Source of the DNA: Candidatus Levybacteria bacterium RIFCSPLOWO2_01_FULL_42_15
GTDB lineage: Bacteria > Patescibacteriota > Microgenomatia > Levybacterales > UBA12049
DNA: 24,899 nt
NCBI GenBank assembly: GCA_001784055.1
Contig: MFOZ01000022.1
Coordinates: 27,609-52,507, forward strand
Direction of reading: 5' to 3'
Part shown: piece after piece, positions 21,272 through 24,899 of the stretch
Numbering within the stretch: the stretch's first letter is position 1
Layout of the letters: every line of letters begins with the position of its first letter
Made by a program: the position numbers and the translations under genes
Notes under the pieces: generated by a model
Told to the model about the DNA's origin: nothing
Databases searched by the model: none
The model's input: only the letters and a program-made list of their open reading frames with translations

Positions 21272-21847
21272 ATGTTCGCAGATCTTATTACATCAAAATC
21301 ACGGGTCAGACTTCTTTCTGTTTACCTGCAGTCTCCTTTTGACATGTATCATGTTCGAGAGCTGGTAAGGCGGACGCAGGATGAGATTAACGCGGTGAGG
21401 CGAGAGCTGGCGTTTTTGGAGAAATGCGGCATTCTAATCAAAGAGGCAAGAGCAAACAGACTTTACTACTCATTCTCAAAGGCATACCCTTTTTATTTTG
21501 ACTTATTGGAGATAGGGGCAAAAACAGTTGGTCTTGGTTCAGAAATCTTAAAAAACAAAACTAAGCTTGGAAAAATCAAGTACGCAATGCTTTCAGGGAG
21601 GTTTGTGCGCAGGACAAAAAAAGGAAGCGACGATGTGGACATTTTGCTAGTTGGAACCGTTGTTCTTCCTGAACTTGCTCTCCTGGTTCGCTTAGAAGAA
21701 AAACGGCTCGCAACAGAAATCAATTATACTGTTATGTCAGAAGATGAATTCGGTTTTAGAAAAAAAAAGCATGACCCATTTATTGCCTCGATTCTTTCGG
21801 GGTCTCGCATCATGCTTCTTGGAGATGAAGAAAGCATGCTTGCATGA
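21272..21847 (+). CDS. Winged-helix plus nucleotidyltransferase-like protein
   Basis: 191 residues in two parts. The first 70 look like an ArsR-type winged helix (SKSRVRLLSVYLQSP, then MYHVRELVRRTQDEINAVRRELAFLEKCGIL), and residues about 100-190 resemble a minimal nucleotidyltransferase with the acidic pair D121 and D123 in SDDVDILLVG. The usual GS pair of the nucleotidyltransferase loop is reduced to SG (108-109), so activity is doubtful. Such fusions are annotated as transcription regulators. It overlaps secD by ATGA and has its own promoter and ribosome binding site, so it may regulate, or merely share, the secDF transcript. Confidence 0.8.
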   Translation: MFADLITSKSRVRLLSVYLQSPFDMYHVRELVRRTQDEINAVRRELAFLEKCGILIKEARANRLYYSFSKAYPFYFDLLEIGAKTVGLGSEILKNKTKLGKIKYAMLSGRFVRRTKKGSDDVDILLVGTVVLPELALLVRLEEKRLATEINYTVMSEDEFGFRKKKHDPFIASILSGSRIMLLGDEESMLA

Positions 21848-23223
21848 AAAACAGGTATCGACTGCTCTTTTGGGGAATTATCTTCTTAACGATTACTGCT
21901 TTACTCGTTGATTTACCCTCCTTCACGATTTCTTTTGAGTCTCCTCAAATTCCTTTCATCAATAAGCGTTTTTCAATCAATCGCCACTTTGAGGGAGATA
22001 TGATCAGATTTTTTGCGGGACCCTTTAACTTTCAGAGAGATACATCATTTCGGCTTGGTCTTGATCTTGCAGGAGGAACAAGCGTTACGCTTAAAGCAAA
22101 GATGGAGGGCGCGTCTTCTTCCCAAAAAGATGCAGCACTTGATGGGGCAAAAAGCGTTATAGAACGCCGCGTTAACTTGTTTGGCGTTTCCGAGCCGGTT
22201 GTGCAAACCGCAAAAACAAACAATGAGTACCGCATTATTGTTGAGCTTCCGGGCATTACAGACGTGGACGAGGCGGTTCGTCTTATTGGAACCACTGCCC
22301 AGCTTTCATTTTGGGAACAAGGATCAACCGAGTCGGGGAAGCTTGCAACAGCATCAGCTCTTCCTAAGAATCTTTTGCTGGTTCTCCCTAACAATCCTCA
22401 GAAAACAAACCTCACCGGAAGCGATTTGGAGCAGGCAAGCGTTACGTTTAGTCAAAACACGGCAGAACCCCAGGTTCAGCTTGTTTTTAAAAAAGATGGA
22501 ATAAAAAAATTTGCCGATATTACCAAGCGAAATACAGGAAAAGTCTTGGCGATCGTTCTTGATGACCAGCTCTTACAGGCGCCGCAAGTCAATGAGCCAA
22601 TTCTTGGAGGAAACGCGGTAATAACCGGTGGATTTACTGCTCAACAGGCAAAGACGCTCTCCATTCAGCTTAACGGGGGAGCGCTTCCGGTATCGCTTTC
22701 AATCCTTGAGCAAAGGACTATTGGCGCTACGCTTGGGTCATCCTCTCTTGCGCAGAGCCTTTTTGCGGGAGCAGTTGGCTTTGTTGTTATCGTAATTTTT
22801 ATGATAGTTCTTTACGGAAGGCTTGGAGTGATTGCTTCATTCACCTTAATCCTGTACGCTCTATTTGTTCTTGCGCTCTTTAAGCTTATCCCAATAACGC
22901 TGACTCTTGCCGGTATCGCCGGATTCATTCTTTCTATTGGCATGGCGGTTGATGCTAATATTCTTATTTTTGAACGCATGAAAGAAGAGTTTCATAGGGG
23001 TAAGCACCCGCAAGTTGCCATGGAGCTTGGGTTTTCGCGCGCATGGACATCAATCAGAGACTCAAATGTTTCAAGCATTATCACCGCTCTTATTCTCTTT
23101 TACTTTGGAACAGGAGCCGTAAAGGGATTTGCGCTTACGCTCTGTATTGGGGTTTTAGTTTCTATGTTTTCGGCAATCACGATCACTAAAACGTTTTTAA
23201 GACTGATATATAAGAATAATTAA
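21844..23223 (+). CDS. secD: Protein translocase subunit SecD
   Basis: With SecF it forms the proton-driven accessory complex that pulls secreted proteins out of SecYEG. A first helix lies at about 7-24, followed by FRLGLDLAGGTSVTLKAK (69-86), the SecD D1 motif, and a long outer P1 region with VERRVNLFGVSEPVVQ-type sequence. Five C-terminal helices run from about residue 295 to 455, containing GFILSIGMAVDANILIFERMKEE, the conserved proton path region. At 459 residues it is a compact SecD. It overlaps the upstream regulator-like gene by ATGA and is 9 bases before secF. Confidence 0.95.
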   Translation: MKNRYRLLFWGIIFLTITALLVDLPSFTISFESPQIPFINKRFSINRHFEGDMIRFFAGPFNFQRDTSFRLGLDLAGGTSVTLKAKMEGASSSQKDAALDGAKSVIERRVNLFGVSEPVVQTAKTNNEYRIIVELPGITDVDEAVRLIGTTAQLSFWEQGSTESGKLATASALPKNLLLVLPNNPQKTNLTGSDLEQASVTFSQNTAEPQVQLVFKKDGIKKFADITKRNTGKVLAIVLDDQLLQAPQVNEPILGGNAVITGGFTAQQAKTLSIQLNGGALPVSLSILEQRTIGATLGSSSLAQSLFAGAVGFVVIVIFMIVLYGRLGVIASFTLILYALFVLALFKLIPITLTLAGIAGFILSIGMAVDANILIFERMKEEFHRGKHPQVAMELGFSRAWTSIRDSNVSSIITALILFYFGTGAVKGFALTLCIGVLVSMFSAITITKTFLRLIYKNN

Positions 23224-23232
23224 AAGTTACGT

Positions 23233-24150
23233 ATGAACATTATTGGAAAAAAGAAATGGTTTTTTGCGCTTTCCCTTGTTGTTATCGTACCGGGGATCAT
23301 ATCTCTTGCTTTATTTGGGTTAAGAGCAGGAATTGATTTTTCCGGAGGAAGCAGGATAGAAATTCAGAATGCAAAGTTCTCGCCTCGCGGCGAAGCGGAC
23401 AAAGTTCAAAGTTCAAAGAAAGCACTCGAAAAGATTTTTACAGGTGAAAAAATAGAGATGCATTCTATACAAAACTTCCAAGACGACGCGTTTATTATCC
23501 GCACAAAAGAGATAGATCAAAAAGCGTATTCGAAGCTTGTTAAGCAGATACAAAAAAAGTTTCCCAATACAAAAGAAGTTGGGTTTCAGACAATTGGGCC
23601 AACGGTGAGCGCGGAAACAACGCTTAACGCTTTTAAGTCCATTGGGATGGCGTCACTACTTATCGTCTTGTATATAGCGTGGTCTTTTAGAAAGGTTCCA
23701 AAACCGGCAAGCAGTCTTCGGTTTGGCGTCTGTGCTATTATCGCGCTTGTGCATGACGTACTGGTGGTAGTGGGAGTGTTTTCTCTGTTCGGAAAATTTC
23801 TGGGAGTTGAGGTGGATAGTTTGTTTGTGACTGCCCTTCTTACCATTATTGGGTTTTCGGTTCATGACACCATTGTGGTATTTGACAGGATACGAGAAAA
23901 TCTTATCCGAACAGGAGCTTCTTCTTTTGCAAAAGTTGCCAATGATTCTATCTTGCAAACAATAAATCGCTCACTCAACACCTCTATCACGGTTTTTTTG
24001 GTTCTTCTTGCGCTTGTGTTATTTGGTGGAGAATCTACGCGGTGGTTTGTGATTGCTCTTCTTATAGGTATCATTAGCGGAACTTATTCTTCTATCTTTA
24101 CTGCGGCGCCTCTTTTGGTCCTCTGGCACGAATGGCGGGAAAAGAGATGA
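23233..24150 (+). CDS. secF: Protein translocase subunit SecF
   Basis: SecF partner of SecD. It has a first helix at about 8-30, then AGIDFSGGSRIEI (32-44), which is the SecF entry motif, and five C-terminal helices from about 133 containing GFSVHDTIVVFDRIREN, the family signature. At 305 residues its length is normal. Right after the GGS motif lies an odd stretch (about residues 46-61, NAKFSPRGEADKVQSS) coded by a small hairpin between AAAGTTC repeats; compared with E. coli SecF from memory, about 10 residues are extra there. The protein remains in frame and otherwise complete. It ends four bases before the converging yqeY stop, with no room for a terminator. Confidence 0.95.
   Translation: MNIIGKKKWFFALSLVVIVPGIISLALFGLRAGIDFSGGSRIEIQNAKFSPRGEADKVQSSKKALEKIFTGEKIEMHSIQNFQDDAFIIRTKEIDQKAYSKLVKQIQKKFPNTKEVGFQTIGPTVSAETTLNAFKSIGMASLLIVLYIAWSFRKVPKPASSLRFGVCAIIALVHDVLVVVGVFSLFGKFLGVEVDSLFVTALLTIIGFSVHDTIVVFDRIRENLIRTGASSFAKVANDSILQTINRSLNTSITVFLVLLALVLFGGESTRWFVIALLIGIISGTYSSIFTAAPLLVLWHEWREKR
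23373..23418 (+). repeat. Small palindrome between AAAGTTC repeats inside secF
   Basis: AAAGTTC occurs at 23373-23379, 23401-23407 and 23408-23414. Between the first two lies a 21-base segment with the hairpin TCGCC-TCGC-GGCGA (23380-23393). The layout, a palindrome with 7-bp direct repeats on each side, resembles a small inserted element with a target duplication. It falls in a region of SecF that looks longer than usual. Confidence 0.6.
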
Positions 24151-24154
24151 AAAA

Positions 24155-24607
24155 TTACCTAGTGAGATGCTCTTTTACGATTTTACTCACCAAGGCTCCG
24201 TCTGTTTTGCCTTTTACTTTTGGCATTAAAACGCCCATCACCTTTCCGATATCTTGCAAGCTTGATGCTCCTGCTTCTTGAATCGCGTTCGTTGCGAGTC
24301 TCCGAATCTCATCTTCGCTCATCTGCTTAGGAAGATAGGTTTGTAAAATCTGTGATTCTTTTGTTTCTTTATCAACGAGATCCTGTCGGTTTGCTCGACT
24401 AAACTGTTCGATGGAATCTTTCCTCTGCTTTACTTCTTTTTGTATTACAGACAGCACGTCTTCATCAGTTGCCTCGTATCCTGCCCCTCCTTTTTGGATC
24501 TCGTAATAATTAATGCTAGAGAGAAGCATGCGCAGCACAGAAGTCCTAAGCGCGTCTTTTGCCAACATGCTTTGCCTTAAGTCTTCTTGTAGTTTATGCT
24601 TCAACAT
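24155..24607 (-). CDS. yqeY: GatB/YqeY domain protein
   Basis: 150 residues, the normal length of the stand-alone YqeY family, whose fold matches the tail domain of GatB in the tRNA-dependent amidotransferase. Family marks are RTSVLRMLLSSINYYEIQK, KQRKDSIEQFSRANRQDLVDKE, LQTYLPKQMSEDEI and GKVMGVLMPKVKGKTDG. A role in tRNA handling is assumed from the fold; it is not proven. The start is ATG 24607, 6 bases after the expected transcription start of a minus-strand promoter. It converges with secF with a 4-base gap between stop codons and follows the ABC-2 permease after 13 bases. Confidence 0.92.
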   Translation of the reverse strand: MLKHKLQEDLRQSMLAKDALRTSVLRMLLSSINYYEIQKGGAGYEATDEDVLSVIQKEVKQRKDSIEQFSRANRQDLVDKETKESQILQTYLPKQMSEDEIRRLATNAIQEAGASSLQDIGKVMGVLMPKVKGKTDGALVSKIVKEHLTR

Positions 24608-24619
24608 ATATTGTTCGAT

Positions 24620-24628
24620 ATTATATCA
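24620..24628 (-). promoter_or_regulatory. Extended -10 promoter of yqeY
   Basis: On the minus strand TGA-TATAAT (24620-24628) is a consensus extended -10 that overlaps the stop codon of the ABC permease. The expected start near 24613 leaves a leader of only 6 bases. Confidence 0.55.
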
Positions 24629-24899
24629 GTCGACCAAGTCCCAATGCTCTACTTTTCTCGAACATCGAAACAAAAAACCAAATAGATAATATCAGATAGA
24701 ATAAGTTTAACACAAAACTTATAATAATGGTCTCATATAAAATTGGTTGGTGCGCAATTATTCTTCTCATGTCTTCAAAAATATAACTGGAAGGAATATA
24801 AAACGAAACTGTCTGTGCCCATTGAGGGAGAGCAGATACTGGATAATACAAACCGGAAAACGGAGCAATAAGAGCAACCCCTGTCCAGGCAAATGTTTG
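24621..24899 (-). CDS. ABC-2 type transporter permease, C-terminal part
   Basis: The frame is open to the right edge, so only the last 92 residues or so are seen; the TTG at 24851 is not a real start. The sequence APFSGLYYPVSALPQWAQTVSFYIPSSYIFEDMR is the typical last-loop signature of ABC-2 permeases: a small hairpin helix, P-x-S-x-LP, then a final transmembrane helix (ETIIISFVLNLFYLILSIWFFVSMFEKS) and a short cytosolic tail. These permeases pair with an ATPase, expected upstream on the minus strand beyond the window, and export polysaccharides, lipids or drugs. The substrate cannot be inferred. A promoter for yqeY overlaps its stop codon. Confidence 0.82.
   Translation of the reverse strand, partial: QTFAWTGVALIAPFSGLYYPVSALPQWAQTVSFYIPSSYIFEDMRRIIAHQPILYETIIISFVLNLFYLILSIWFFVSMFEKSRALGLGRLI

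Noticed and set aside
1..24899. CRISPR array, tRNA or rRNA gene, transposase or integrase
   Set aside because: I saw no regularly spaced repeats, no recognisable tRNA or rRNA sequence and no transposase or integrase protein on either strand.
1..24899. Alternative genetic code with UGA as glycine
   Set aside because: TGA ends several genes at the expected family length (for example in ATGA junctions at 1816, 3112 and 8386), so the standard bacterial code applies.

Overview
The window reads as one chromosomal stretch from a small-genome bacterium, most likely a Candidate Phyla Radiation (Patescibacteria) member. The reasons are the gene content and layout: a half-length TsaB, short RmlA and SufD homologues, DUF5679, DUF4446 and DUF3048 proteins, an HTH-nucleotidyltransferase protein next to secD, many ATGA start/stop overlaps, almost no spacer DNA and moderate GC (about 40% in the lines I counted). 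TGA acts as an ordinary stop (for example in ATGA junctions), so code 11 fits and the UGA=Gly code does not. There is no rRNA or marker protein that fixes the lineage further. No gap between genes reaches 300 bases; the longest is about 77 bases (19525-19601) and holds two divergent promoters.

Layout. (1) 2-672: end of tsaC/sua5 and a very short tsaB, both for tRNA t6A synthesis. (2) 685-11105: one co-directional run, probably a single operon of about 10.4 kb. It has a membrane-anchored CAP-domain protein, a small three-helix membrane protein, then nucleotide-sugar genes: rmlA, a Nudix hydrolase, rmlB, ugd, rmd, gmd and uxs, ending with a GT2-GtrA polyprenyl-phosphate glycosyltransferase and a GT39-like membrane glycosyltransferase. 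Together these feed dTDP-, UDP- and GDP-linked sugars (dTDP-4-keto-6-deoxyglucose, UDP-glucuronate/UDP-xylose, GDP-rhamnose type) into surface glycans. (3) 11102-15997: an Rrf2-family iron-sulfur regulator with a clear sigma70-type promoter, then sufC, sufB, a half-length sufD, sufS and a sufU/iscU-like scaffold. A 23-bp repeat abuts the stop codons on both sides of sufS. (4) 16022-18987: a three-cysteine ferredoxin and the two subunits of a 2-oxoacid:ferredoxin oxidoreductase, ended by a strong hairpin terminator (19007-19040). These are iron-sulfur proteins and so are likely clients of the suf genes upstream. (5) 19067-19524, minus strand: a 46-residue zinc-ribbon DUF5679 protein and a tail-anchored membrane protein. 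(6) 19602-24150: DUF4446, DUF3048, HTH-nucleotidyltransferase, secD and secF. (7) 24155-24899, minus strand: a GatB/YqeY-domain protein and the end of an ABC-2 permease.

The most unusual signals are small palindromic elements. One sits inside sufU and adds about 14 residues between two cluster-ligand cysteines. One sits inside secF between short direct repeats. A 32-bp perfect palindrome follows sufS, and its left part recurs just before sufS. A second theme is promoter geometry: at two genes (685 and 16339) a -35/N17/-10 promoter places the expected transcription start exactly on the start codon, which implies leaderless mRNAs. The nucleotide-sugar, suf and sec genes are otherwise recognisable families, and I do not see a clearly new multi-gene system.
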